Shown here: piece by piece, positions 46,246 to 54,015 of the stretch | How positions within the stretch are numbered: the stretch's first letter is position 1 | Layout of the letters: each line of letters begins with the position of its first letter | The notes under the pieces: model-generated | Databases searched by the model: none | The model's input: the letters and a program-made list of their open reading frames with translations, nothing else | Told to the model about the DNA's origin: nothing | From: Haloarcula sebkhae | GTDB taxonomy: Archaea > Halobacteriota > Halobacteria > Halobacteriales > Haloarculaceae | Reading direction: 5' to 3' | NCBI RefSeq assembly: GCF_014647415.1 | Contig: NZ_BMPD01000009.1 | Span: 1 to 64,000 of the forward strand | Length of the DNA stretch: 64,000 nt | Made by a program: the position numbers and the translations under genes

Positions 46246-48473
46246 AGGTGTCTGTCGAGTTCCTCCTGTACCCAAGGGTCGCCGTACAGACGCGTCAACC
46301 TTTCGACTATTCCGCCGAGTGTGCGCATACACTCACGCTCGGAGACGAACGCCAGCTCCTCGGCGACGGCCGACCATGGATGTGCCTGCAAGACTTTTCG
46401 GACGAGCAGGCGTTCCTCCTGCGCTGAGAGCGCGGTCGCGTCGGCCGGGTCCGACAGACGTCGGCGGGTGAGTTCACGGAACGGTTTCGGGTTCGTGTCG
46501 AGGACTGACGCGCCGCCGGGGACGCCGGCGACCAGCCGCCAGTCCCACTCCGAGAGCGATACCGGCCGCTCGCCGTCGGTCGCTCGAAGCACGGCCCGAA
46601 CAACGTCAGGGTCACAGTCGTCGAGTGGGTCCGACAGTACCGCCGCGATTCGGTTCTGGAACCACTCCCCGTGACGCGCCGCGAGCGCCGCCCCATCGTC
46701 GGAACAAGGGTCGAGCATTACCACGGAGTACTCGCCGCTGGTCGCGTTCCGCGAGGTTGCGAGGTGGACGGTGTTGTAGCCGTTGTCTGCCCAGAAGCGG
46801 ACGAGTTCCGGCGTTGCACCGTAGCTGACTCCAAGCCAGTCCACGTGGTCGGTGAACTCCGCCTTGATCTCCGAGAGGAGTTTGGAGCCGAGCCCGCGAG
46901 ACCGGACCGCGGCGTGGGTCGCGATGCGGAGGACCCGTTGGCCGACCGGAACCCCGGCGGCTTCGTCACGGAGTTGTGTCGACAGCACGTCCGGGAGCAT
47001 ATTCCCGCGGACCCGCCCGCCCTCGTACATCGTGGCCCGGGTCGACGCCGAGAGCCCGCCTTCCTGTGCCAGCAACGCCACTGCCACGACGTGGCCTTCG
47101 TGGGTCAGCGCCCTGACGGTGAGGTTCGGTGCATCGAGCAGTCGGGCCAGGTCCGAGGGTTCCGTCCGGTAATGCGCCAGCACGAGCAGGCCAAACACCT
47201 CCCGGAGTAGATGTTCGTCGGGGAGCAGGTCCGCCGCTGACAGGCGCCGATACTCGACGGTTTCCGGCGTCGCATCTTCGATGAGCTGGTCGACCGGCGG
47301 GCGAGCGTCCAGCAACAGCGCCCGGAACGCCCACACCTCCACGGGGTCGGCGTCGCCATATCGAATCGGTGTCGTCATCGACACGTCGGTGACGGCGAGG
47401 TCGCTTTCGGCAAGTCGGTCACGGAACCGGACGGAGAAGCCCCGGCCTGCCCCCTCGTAGCCGTGGACGGTCGTGGTGAAGGCGACCGCTGGCGCGTCGA
47501 GGAACTGTTCGAGTCGCCGGACCGGCAGGGCCGCGGCCTCGTCGACGATGACCACGTCGGGACCATCCGGAAGCGATGCCGCTTCGTCCGGTGGCGCGTA
47601 CCGCACACAGCCCGCCCCTGCAACGCTGAGCCGCTGGGGGTCTGACGAACGGTCGCGCGTGAAGTCGACGCCGAGCGTCTCCAGCAGATGTCCCGCCCGC
47701 GCGAACACCTCGGCGGCGCTCCGGTACTGCGGCCCGGTCACCAGTACGTCCCTGTCCGCCGCGGCGAGGTTGCCGGCGGCCAGCCCGGCGGCGCTTGACT
47801 TCCCCCGACCACGGTCGGCCTCGACCACGACCGCCTCGCCGTCGGTCTGCAGGTACTCGAACGCCTGGACCGCGTCCCGCTGGTCATCAGTGAGACACTG
47901 AGCGTAGGTCTCGGATCGGAACCACGCGTCGGTGGGTAGTGTCGGGCTCGGAACCGGACGGCTCGGTGGCGGGTCCGTCAGGCCGTCCTGCTCGATAGTG
48001 CCTGTGTCGACGATAGCGATACCTCGGTGTGCTCGCAACGTTTCGACGAACCGACGACGGAAGTGCCCGCTCACGTCCTCTACGCTGAAAGGCGGGACTG
48101 CGAGCGAGGCGTCGAACCCGTCGCGCTCCTCGGGCCACGTCTCCAGCGGCGGCGCGAGGAGGACGTAGAGGCCGCCGCCGTCGACGGCACCGACGGTCCG
48201 CCCGACCGCGTCCGGCCGCAGTTCCTCGTGCGCATCGAGGACGACAGCCGTCCGAGTCCGACCGAGAAGCTCCTCGGCGCGGGACTGCTCGTGGTGTTCA
48301 CAGTCGAGGAACGATTCCGGGCCGACGACGGTCGTTTCGGCGCTGGAGATGCCTGCCGCGTCGAGCGCTGCTGCCGCTCGCTCCCGCGTCCGGTCGGGGT
48401 CGCCCGCCAGCACGAGCAGCCGGCGCTCGTTCGCACGGCGGGCCTCCGCTCGGAGCGAGCGCGCGATGTTCAT
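46242..48473 (-). CDS. tmcA: tRNA(Met) cytidine acetyltransferase
   Basis: A 743-residue two-part enzyme that makes N4-acetylcytidine on tRNA (C34 of elongator tRNA-Met in bacteria; wider RNA targets in some archaea). The RNA-helicase-like part holds a P-loop VEADRGRGKSSAAGLAAG and the DEAA Walker B (VVIVDEAAALPV). The GNAT part has VRSRGLGSKLLSEI and the substrate loop WLGVSYGATPELVRFW. The start MNIARSLRAEARRANERRLLVL at 48473 is the family start; longer frames upstream are not supported. First gene of a three-gene minus-strand operon. Confidence 0.94.
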   Translation of the reverse strand: MNIARSLRAEARRANERRLLVLAGDPDRTRERAAAALDAAGISSAETTVVGPESFLDCEHHEQSRAEELLGRTRTAVVLDAHEELRPDAVGRTVGAVDGGGLYVLLAPPLETWPEERDGFDASLAVPPFSVEDVSGHFRRRFVETLRAHRGIAIVDTGTIEQDGLTDPPPSRPVPSPTLPTDAWFRSETYAQCLTDDQRDAVQAFEYLQTDGEAVVVEADRGRGKSSAAGLAAGNLAAADRDVLVTGPQYRSAAEVFARAGHLLETLGVDFTRDRSSDPQRLSVAGAGCVRYAPPDEAASLPDGPDVVIVDEAAALPVRRLEQFLDAPAVAFTTTVHGYEGAGRGFSVRFRDRLAESDLAVTDVSMTTPIRYGDADPVEVWAFRALLLDARPPVDQLIEDATPETVEYRRLSAADLLPDEHLLREVFGLLVLAHYRTEPSDLARLLDAPNLTVRALTHEGHVVAVALLAQEGGLSASTRATMYEGGRVRGNMLPDVLSTQLRDEAAGVPVGQRVLRIATHAAVRSRGLGSKLLSEIKAEFTDHVDWLGVSYGATPELVRFWADNGYNTVHLATSRNATSGEYSVVMLDPCSDDGAALAARHGEWFQNRIAAVLSDPLDDCDPDVVRAVLRATDGERPVSLSEWDWRLVAGVPGGASVLDTNPKPFRELTRRRLSDPADATALSAQEERLLVRKVLQAHPWSAVAEELAFVSERECMRTLGGIVERLTRLYGDPWVQEELDRHL

Positions 48474-48532
48474 ACCGGAGGTGGCGGACGCGCCAGTATG
48501 GACCTGACGGTCATGGCGCTCCCTAGGTACGC

Positions 48533-48538
48533 TTTTTA
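48533..48538 (+). promoter_or_regulatory. TATA box (TTTTTA) of the nitronate monooxygenase gene
   Basis: About 25-28 nt before the ATG at 48562, consistent with a leaderless mRNA. It lies in the 88-nt divergent region shared with tmcA. Confidence 0.55.
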
Positions 48539-48561
48539 CCGGACAGGACACAGTCGCCGGC

Positions 48562-49575
48562 ATGGCTCCCCTCCAGACCCCGCTCTGTTCCGAGATCGGT
48601 ATCGACCACCCAGTCGTACAGGCTCCAGTCGGAAGCGTCTCGACACCGTCCCTTGCCGCGGCAGTCGCTGACGCGGGCGGCCTCGGAATGCTGGCGATGT
48701 CGTGGCGTGAGGCCGACGCGATCCGTGACGCGTACACGGACGCCGCAAACGCGACTGACGGCGTGGTCGGCGTCAACGTCGTCCTCGACGAGTCGACGGG
48801 CGTGCTCTCACCGTCGGCGTGTCTCGATGCCTGTCTGGACGCGGGCGCGTCGGTCGTCTCCTTCTCGTTTGGCGATGCCGGGCCGTACATCGACCGGGTC
48901 CACGAAGTCGGTGGCACAGCGATGGTAACGGTCGCCAGCGCCGCCGAGGCTAGAGCCGCTGCCGATGCTGGAGCCGATGTCGTGGTCGCTCAGGGCCGGG
49001 AGGCCGGCGGCCACGTCCAGAGCGACGTGACGACTTTCGCGTTGCTTCCGCGGGTAGCTGACTCGGTTCCAGTCCCGGTCGTCGCGGCCGGCGGTCTCGG
49101 CGACGGTCGCGGCCTCGCGGCGGCGCTGACGCTCGGAGCTGATGGCGGCTGGTTCGGCACTCGGTTCGTGGCGACCGAGGAATCCGGCGCGCACGAGAGA
49201 TACCGGCAACGAATCGTTGACGCGCCCGAGACGGCGACGCGGTTTACCGACCTGTTCGACCGAGGCTGGCCGGACCAGCCACACCGGGTCCTCGAAACCG
49301 ACGAGGTCCAACGGCAGGCAGGCCACGATTCGGACGAAATGGACGGCCCCAGTGACGCCGATCAAATCGCACAGATGCCCGACGGCGAGCCGATTAGTCG
49401 GCTTGCTGATATGCCACCGCTTGCGGGGATGACTGGCGATGTCGAGGCCCTGCCACACTACGCCGGCCAGAGCACCGGCCTCGCACAGGACGTACGGCCC
49501 GCTGGTGAGGTGGTGGTCCGTCTCGTCTCGGACGCGCGGGCCGCGCTGGCCGATGCGTCGGCGGCCGCGGAATAG
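48562..49575 (+). CDS. Nitronate monooxygenase-family FMN enzyme
   Basis: A 337-residue TIM-barrel flavoprotein of the 2-nitropropane dioxygenase family. It begins EIGIDHPVVQAPVGSVSTPSLAAAVADAGGLGML. The catalytic-position His and FMN site are QGREAGGHV, followed by VPVVAAGGLGDGRGLAAAL, LGADGGWFGTRFVATEES and the usual phosphate region. It may detoxify propionate-3-nitronate or act as an enoyl-reductase-like enzyme. Confidence 0.9.
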   Translation: MAPLQTPLCSEIGIDHPVVQAPVGSVSTPSLAAAVADAGGLGMLAMSWREADAIRDAYTDAANATDGVVGVNVVLDESTGVLSPSACLDACLDAGASVVSFSFGDAGPYIDRVHEVGGTAMVTVASAAEARAAADAGADVVVAQGREAGGHVQSDVTTFALLPRVADSVPVPVVAAGGLGDGRGLAAALTLGADGGWFGTRFVATEESGAHERYRQRIVDAPETATRFTDLFDRGWPDQPHRVLETDEVQRQAGHDSDEMDGPSDADQIAQMPDGEPISRLADMPPLAGMTGDVEALPHYAGQSTGLAQDVRPAGEVVVRLVSDARAALADASAAAE

Positions 49576-49674
49576 GCAGACCCCCCGACAGCACCCGTGT
49601 GGCGGGCTGGCACGGGATTTCGGCTTCGAAAGCGCTTTTAGGGCCGGTAGCACAGAATGGGGTACAGCCTGCGC

Positions 49675-49766
49675 CGAGTTGATGATGCTCCCAGCCTTTT
49701 CAGGATACACACCGTCACGGTGTGACGGGCCTCGCGGCCCGGACACGGCGGGGGAGCCTGAGCTCG
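49675..49766 (+). promoter_or_regulatory. Structured leader of rpl7ae with a kink-turn-like element
   Basis: Box C-like TGATGA (49680-49685) and box D-like CTGA (49758-49761) are brought together by two stems. CGAG (49675-49678) pairs with CTCG (49763-49766) outside; GCTCCC (49687-49692) pairs with GGGAGC (49752-49757) inside. The loop between them forms two hairpins (49708-49724 with a 7-bp stem, and 49727-49740). This is the layout bound by L7Ae itself. The geometry is not perfect: two unpaired bases lie at 49685-49686 and the bulge is short. A T-rich TATA box lies at about 49636-49641. Confidence 0.5.
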
Positions 49767-49772
49767 CGCGCA

Positions 49773-49780
49773 GGAGGTGA
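49773..49780 (+). promoter_or_regulatory. Shine-Dalgarno site of rpl7ae
   Basis: GGAGGTGA, an unusually strong match to the 16S 3' end, 8 nt before ATG 49789. A strong ribosome binding site right after the folded leader would allow translation to be controlled by leader folding. Confidence 0.75.
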
Positions 49781-49788
49781 ACATACAA

Positions 49789-50151
49789 ATGCCAGTATAC
49801 GTAGATTTCGACGTTCCCGCGGACCTCGAAGACGACGCCCTTGAGGCGCTCGAGGTTGCCCGGGACACAGGCGCAGTAAAGAAGGGTACAAACGAGACGA
49901 CCAAGTCCATCGAGCGCGGCTCCGCCGAGCTCGTCTTTGTCGCTGAAGATGTCCAGCCCGAGGAGATCGTCATGCACATTCCGGAGCTTGCCGACGAGAA
50001 GGGCGTTCCCTTCATCTTCGTCGAGCAGCAGGACGACCTCGGTCACGCCGCCGGGCTCGAAGTCGGCTCGGCCGCTGCAGCCGTCACCGACGCCGGTGAG
50101 GCTGACGCCGATGTCGAGGACATCGCCGACAAGGTCGAGGAGCTTCGGTGA
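49789..50151 (+). CDS. rpl7ae: Ribosomal protein L7Ae
   Basis: A 120-residue kink-turn-binding protein. It is part of the large subunit and also of box C/D and H/ACA guide RNPs and RNase P. The RNA-binding loop [17 protein letters not shown] and [31 protein letters not shown] are diagnostic. An acidic C-terminus ([12 protein letters not shown]) is haloarchaeal. ATG 49789 is fixed by the Shine-Dalgarno site. First gene of the L7Ae-S28e-L24e-Ndk operon. Confidence 0.97.
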
Positions 50152-50162
50152 GGTGACCTCGG

Positions 50163-50390
50163 ATGAGCGCTGAGGAATCCGAAAGCAGCGGTTCCACGCC
50201 CGCCGAGGTTATCGAAGTCGTGGGCCGGACGGGGATGCACGGTGAGGCCATGCAGGTCAAGTGCCGCATCCGCGAAGGCGAGAATCAGGGGCGCATCATC
50301 ACGCGCAACGTTCTCGGCCCGGTCCGCGAAGGTGACGTGCTCCAGCTCCGTGAGACGGCTCGCGAGGCCGACACCATCGGAGGGCAGTAA
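50163..50390 (+). CDS. rps28e: Ribosomal protein S28e
   Basis: A 75-residue small-subunit protein of archaea and eukaryotes with the core [44 protein letters not shown] and the ending [16 protein letters not shown] ribosome binding site (50150-50156) overlaps the rpl7ae stop and is 6 nt from the ATG. rpl24e starts 2 nt after its stop. Confidence 0.97.
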   Translation: MSAEESESSGSTPAEVIEVVGRTGMHGEAMQVKCRIREGENQGRIITRNVLGPVREGDVLQLRETAREADTIGGQ

Positions 50391-50392
50391 CC

Positions 50393-50749
50393 ATGCCCCG
50401 GACACGCGAATGTGACTACTGCGGCACCGACATCGAGCCCGGCACGGGCACGATGTTCGTCCACAAGGACGGCGCGACGACGCACTTCTGTTCTTCGAAG
50501 TGCGAGAACAACGCCGACCTGGGCCGCGAGGCCCGCAACCTCGAATGGACCGACACCGCACGCGGTGACGCCGGTGCGGTCGAGGATGAGGCCGAAGAAG
50601 TCGAAGCTGACGCTGACGAGGCAGAAGCAGACGCTGAGGCGGCTGCGGACGAGGAAGCAGACGCGGAAGAAGCTGATGCCGACGCCGACGAGGCCGACGC
50701 GGATGCTGAAGACGACGCTGACGAGGAAGCCGAGGAGGCCGAGGCCTGA
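50393..50749 (+). CDS. rpl24e: Ribosomal protein L24e with long acidic C-terminal tail
   Basis: The first 62 residues are a complete L24e: four-cysteine zinc finger C6-x2-C9 (ECDYCGTDI) and CSSKCENN, with [19 protein letters not shown] and ARNLEWT. The remaining 56 residues are almost only Ala, Asp and Glu in near-periodic EADAD/EEADA runs. Typical archaeal L24e stops near residue 65, so the tail nearly doubles the protein. It overlaps ndk by 1 nt. Confidence 0.95.
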   Translation: MPRTRECDYCGTDIEPGTGTMFVHKDGATTHFCSSKCENNADLGREARNLEWTDTARGDAGAVEDEAEEVEADADEAEADAEAAADEEADAEEADADADEADADAEDDADEEAEEAEA

Positions 50750-51213
50750 TGTCCGAACACGAGCGTACGTTCGTGATGGTCAAGCCCGACGGCGTCCAGC
50801 GCGGCCTCATCGGGGACATCGTCTCCCGCTTCGAGGACCGCGGCCTGAAGATGGTCGGTGGCAAGTTCATGCAGATCGACCAGGAGCTCGCCGAGGAGCA
50901 CTACGGCGAGCACGAGGACAAGCCGTTCTTCGACGGGCTCGTCGACTTCATCACCTCCGGCCCCGTCTTCGCGATGGTCTGGGAAGGTCAGGACGCGACC
51001 CGGCAGGTCCGAAACATGATGGGCGAGACTGACCCCGCCGAATCGGCTCCTGGCACCATCCGCGGCGACTACGGGCTCGATCTCGGTCGGAACGTCATCC
51101 ACGGTTCCGACCACGAAGACGAGGGCGCAAACGAGCGCGAAATCGAGCTGTTCTTCGACGAGGACGAGCTCGTCGACTGGGACCAGATCGACTCGTCCTG
51201 GCTGTACGAGTAA
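50749..51213 (+). CDS. ndk: Nucleoside diphosphate kinase
   Basis: A 154-residue enzyme that transfers phosphate between nucleoside di- and triphosphates through a phosphohistidine. Motifs are [71 protein letters not shown] with the active-site His in NVIHGSD. Last gene of the operon; a T-tract follows. Confidence 0.98.
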   Translation: MSEHERTFVMVKPDGVQRGLIGDIVSRFEDRGLKMVGGKFMQIDQELAEEHYGEHEDKPFFDGLVDFITSGPVFAMVWEGQDATRQVRNMMGETDPAESAPGTIRGDYGLDLGRNVIHGSDHEDEGANEREIELFFDEDELVDWDQIDSSWLYE

Positions 51214-51232
51214 CGTCAGGTCGACCGCTGCG

Positions 51233-51238
51233 TTTTTT
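51233..51238 (+). terminator. Poly-T terminator after ndk
   Basis: Six consecutive Ts, 20 nt after the ndk stop, at the end of the L7Ae operon. U-tracts of this length end archaeal transcripts. Confidence 0.6.
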
Positions 51239-51279
51239 GGAGCACAACCACCTTGAGGACGGCGTCCGTACCGCTCAGT

Positions 51280-51537
51280 ATGAGCCTGACGCTCTACCAG
51301 CTCGACGGCTGTCCGTACTGTGAGAAGGTCGCCGACCGACTGGACGACCTCGGAATCGAATACGACAGCGTCTGGGTCGAGGCGCTGCACTCGAAACGCG
51401 ACGAGGTGAAGCGGGTCTCAGGCCAGCGGGGCGTCCCGGTTCTGGTCGATGAGGACCGCGGCATCACGATGGCTGAGTCCGAGCGTATTCTCGAATTTAT
51501 CGAGACGACTTACGCGCCCGAAGCCCAGTCGGCGTAG
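51280..51537 (+). CDS. Glutaredoxin-like protein
   Basis: An 85-residue thioredoxin-fold protein. The redox site is GCPYCEKVADRL (C11-x2-C14 region), the cis-Pro is in GQRGVPVLVDED and the GSH/thiol-binding region is ITMAESERILEF. Haloarchaea use gamma-glutamylcysteine rather than glutathione, so the partner thiol is probably different. It starts at ATG 51280; its 3' end overlaps the convergent membrane-protein gene by 28 nt. Confidence 0.88.
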   Translation: MSLTLYQLDGCPYCEKVADRLDDLGIEYDSVWVEALHSKRDEVKRVSGQRGVPVLVDEDRGITMAESERILEFIETTYAPEAQSA

Positions 51538-52244
51538 AGATACCGGGCGGCCGCGCCGAGACTCGCAAATAGCAACGGGAAGAAAAACAGCAGGATGAGG
51601 AGCCACAGCACCGCCGGTGCGGCCTGTCCCTCGCCCCCGCCGTCGAACATGACCGTCCGGACGAACACGAAGCTCCCTGCGAACCCCGTTGCGACATAGC
51701 CGAAGCCGATGCCAGTGCCGACGAGCGCCGCCTCTTCGAGCAGGCTGTCAGACCGGGTATCGCCGCGATAGCGTTCGAACAGTGCGCCGACGACGACCAG
51801 CGCGACAATCGGAATCAGGAAATAGACGATGGGTGGCACGCTCGCACCCTGTGCGCCGTACAGGACGTTCCGGGCGGCAGAGCCGTACACCTCTGCGTCC
51901 GATGCCGTCACCAGCGTCGGCACGTGATGAGCGTTGTACAGCACGAACCCGTACTGGACTAACCGATCCGACAGCTCCGGCAGGTCGATCGACGACGGTC
52001 CGACGAGAAACAGCAGTGCGACGAGCAGGTATTCGACAGCCAGCGTCCCGACTGCGACGCCGGCCGCGCGAAGCCACGGAAACGTTCGGAGGCTCTCGGC
52101 TAGCAGGTGACTCTCCGGCGGTGGCTGTTCGGCGGTCGCAGTCGGTGGCTCGTCGACCAGCGACTCGTCGACCGATGTTCCGGCTCCGTCGTCGCCCGCC
52201 TCGTCGGTCCCGTGTTCAGTCACGTCTAGCCGTATCAACTTCAA
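51510..52244 (-). CDS. Membrane protein of unknown function
   Basis: A 244-residue haloarchaeal membrane protein. The first 55 residues are acidic and cytoplasmic. Four or five hydrophobic segments follow (GVAVGTLAVEYLLVALLFLVG, FLIPIVALVVVGALF, TGIGFGYVATGFAGSFVF, VLWLLILLFFFPLLF). The middle loop contains LVQYGFVLYNAHHVPTLV. No transport or enzyme motif is visible. It is downstream of msrB on the opposite side of the glutaredoxin gene. Confidence 0.75.
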   Translation of the reverse strand: MKLIRLDVTEHGTDEAGDDGAGTSVDESLVDEPPTATAEQPPPESHLLAESLRTFPWLRAAGVAVGTLAVEYLLVALLFLVGPSSIDLPELSDRLVQYGFVLYNAHHVPTLVTASDAEVYGSAARNVLYGAQGASVPPIVYFLIPIVALVVVGALFERYRGDTRSDSLLEEAALVGTGIGFGYVATGFAGSFVFVRTVMFDGGGEGQAAPAVLWLLILLFFFPLLFASLGAAARYLYADWASGA

Positions 52245-52271
52245 TGACGGAAAAAAGGGTTCCGGTGGTCG

Positions 52272-52676
52272 CTACTCCGACTCGAAGTCGAGCGCCGCGC
52301 CGTTGATGCAGTACCGCTTCCCGCTCGGCTCCGGCCCGTCGTCGAACACGTGGCCCAGATGACCGCCACACTCGGCACAGATGACTTCTGTTCGCTCCAT
52401 CCCGTGGCTGTTGTCCGCCCGCGTTTCGACGTTGCCTTCCTGATACACGTCCCAGAAGCTCGGCCAGCCGGTTTCTGATTCGAATTTCCTGTCGCTATCG
52501 AACAGTTCCGTCCCACAGCCGGCACAGGTGAATACGCCCTCGTCCTCTACATCGATGAGCTCGCTGCTGAACCGCGGCTCTGTTCCAGACTCGCGGAGGA
52601 TTCGGTACTCTTCGTCGGAGAGAATTTCGCGCCACTCTTCGTCGTTGTCCGGGAGTTCTTCTTCGGATTCACTCAT
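52272..52676 (-). CDS. msrB: Peptide-methionine (R)-S-oxide reductase
   Basis: A 134-residue enzyme that repairs oxidised methionine. The catalytic Cys is in KRYCINGAAL; the zinc cysteines are CAGC and CAEC; the substrate pocket motif GWPSFW is also present. Cytoplasmic (no signal). A tRNA-Thr gene lies just upstream on the same strand. Works with the thioredoxin/glutaredoxin systems. Confidence 0.96.
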   Translation of the reverse strand: MSESEEELPDNDEEWREILSDEEYRILRESGTEPRFSSELIDVEDEGVFTCAGCGTELFDSDRKFESETGWPSFWDVYQEGNVETRADNSHGMERTEVICAECGGHLGHVFDDGPEPSGKRYCINGAALDFESE

Positions 52677-52711
52677 GCTCTGCCGTACGCCCTCCAGCGG
52701 TAAAAGCGTAA

Positions 52712-52785
52712 AGCCAGGGGTGGGATTTGAACCCACGAACTCTCGATTACAAGTCGAGTGCTTGGACCACCCAAGCTCCCCTGGC
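52712..52785 (-). tRNA. tRNA-Thr (UGU anticodon) lacking U8
   Basis: A 74-nt class I tRNA. Acceptor stem GCCAGGG/CCCTGGC with T discriminator; D stem GCTT/AAGC; anticodon stem CTCGA/TCGAG around CTTGTAA, giving UGU; T stem GTGGG/CCCAC with TTCAAAT. Position 8 is G instead of the near-universal U, and position 14 is G instead of A. All stems pair perfectly, so the gene does not look decayed. Confidence 0.93.
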
Positions 52786-52817
52786 GCGGTTGCATACCTG
52801 CGTTGTGTGGGGACCGT

Positions 52818-53285
52818 TTAGAGAGTATCGTTTTCGGTCGGCTTTTCGAGCTCGATCCGGTGTGGTGCGTAGCCCTGTGCTCGATAGAACTGCCGGGCGG
52901 ATTCGTTGTCCGCCATCGCCTCCAGCGCGAGGATATCCGCACCGGCCTGGCGGAGTAGCTCTTCCGCCGTATCGAGCAGTTCGCTGCCGATTCCCTGGTT
53001 CCGGTGGACTGGTTCGACGAAGATATTCTCGATGATGCCCCGCGTCTCGTCTTGTTCGTACCGGCCGCTGTCGATAGTCACCATGACGAATCCGACGATG
53101 TGTTGGTCTATACAGGCGATACGGACGTTTTCGGCGACGACACGCTGTACGACCGTCTCTCGGACCGCAGTCCGGTTCCGGTCCCCGAACAGATGTGACC
53201 CGTGGGCACGCTGGCTCTCCGCCAGTCGGACCCACAGGTCGACGATGGTGTCCACGTCATCCATCGAGGCGGTGTCGATTTCCAC
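52818..53285 (-). CDS. GNAT-family N-acetyltransferase
   Basis: A 155-residue acetyltransferase. The acetyl-CoA loop is VHRNQGIGSELLDTAEELL and the C-terminal motif is ALEAMADNESARQFYRAQGYAPHRIELEK. It resembles RimI-type and aminoglycoside/small-molecule acetylases; the substrate is unknown. The tRNA-Thr gene follows 32 nt downstream on the same strand and could share the transcript. Confidence 0.88.
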   Translation of the reverse strand: MEIDTASMDDVDTIVDLWVRLAESQRAHGSHLFGDRNRTAVRETVVQRVVAENVRIACIDQHIVGFVMVTIDSGRYEQDETRGIIENIFVEPVHRNQGIGSELLDTAEELLRQAGADILALEAMADNESARQFYRAQGYAPHRIELEKPTENDTL

Positions 53286-53372
53286 GGTGGTACTCCGTGT
53301 CGTACGATGAAAACAGTTCGGCTACGCCGCCGTATCCGTCCGCTGTGAGAGACGGAGACCGGTGGGAGTGGC

Positions 53373-53948
53373 TCAGACGTCACGACAGTCCGCACAGAGG
53401 AGCTGCCCGTTGAACGACGCCAGATCTCGTGTAAACGTGCTACAGGCGGAACAGATGCCCTGATTGTCGAACGAATCCTCGGCGGCGGACTGCATCCCGT
53501 CGGTGGTGGCTTCCTGCCCGGTCGTCGCAACCGTCGAGGGCTGTTCGGCGACGTCTGTCGACTCGCTCTCTAGCCTCGCGGTCGAGAGGATGTCGTGCTC
53601 GGTCAGCGTTCCGAGCGGCTCTCTCTCAGCCGTTACCAGAAGGAACTCGGCGGACCGGCTCGCCATTCGGTCCCGGGCCGCCGGAAGTCCAGCATCGGGG
53701 CCGATTGTCGGAATGGATTCACGCATCACGTCGCCGACGGTGGCCGTTTCTGGGTCGCCGCCATCGACGATGTACGCCAGCACGTCCCTGTCCGTCGCGA
53801 CGCCGACCGGTTCGTTCCCTCGTAACACGAGAATCGGATGTTGGTCCTCTCGGATCAGCAACTCCGTCGTTTCGAGGAGGTCGTCGGACTCGCTTGCCCC
53901 GACGTACTCTCTGTTCATAACCTCCCGCACAGTGACCTCATCGTTCAT
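53373..53948 (-). CDS. CBS-pair regulatory protein with C-terminal zinc ribbon
   Basis: A 191-residue protein. Two CBS motifs (about residues 5-60 and 68-122) form one adenosyl-ligand-binding module (VREVMNREYVGASESDDL, PVGVATDRDVLAYIV, VGDVMRESIPTIGPDAGL, PLGTLTEHDIL). After a linker, the last 30 residues hold two knuckles, CSAC and CADC, of a zinc ribbon. The combination suggests a nucleotide-sensing regulator; the target is unknown. A minus-strand TATA box (ATATAAACG, 53992-54000) lies upstream. Confidence 0.88.
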   Translation of the reverse strand: MNDEVTVREVMNREYVGASESDDLLETTELLIREDQHPILVLRGNEPVGVATDRDVLAYIVDGGDPETATVGDVMRESIPTIGPDAGLPAARDRMASRSAEFLLVTAEREPLGTLTEHDILSTARLESESTDVAEQPSTVATTGQEATTDGMQSAAEDSFDNQGICSACSTFTRDLASFNGQLLCADCRDV

Positions 53949-53991
53949 GCGTATGATTACCACATGGCTGGTCTAAAAGATACCTCCACTA

Positions 53992-54000
53992 CGTTTATAT
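53992..54000 (-). promoter_or_regulatory. TATA box of the CBS-protein gene
   Basis: Minus-strand ATATAAACG about 45-50 nt before the ATG at 53948, giving a leader of about 20 nt. It lies in the short gap after the GTP cyclohydrolase III gene. Confidence 0.55.
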
Positions 54001-54015
54001 CGTTTGACTCACAAA

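Noticed and set aside
46242-48917. Longer frame for TmcA, with 148 extra N-terminal residues
   Set aside because: The extra part crosses the divergent promoter and the nitronate monooxygenase gene start and has no family match. The real start is 48473.
48808-50046. A 412-residue minus-strand frame across the nitronate monooxygenase and rpl7ae
   Set aside because: It overlaps two conserved genes and the structured leader and has no recognisable domain.
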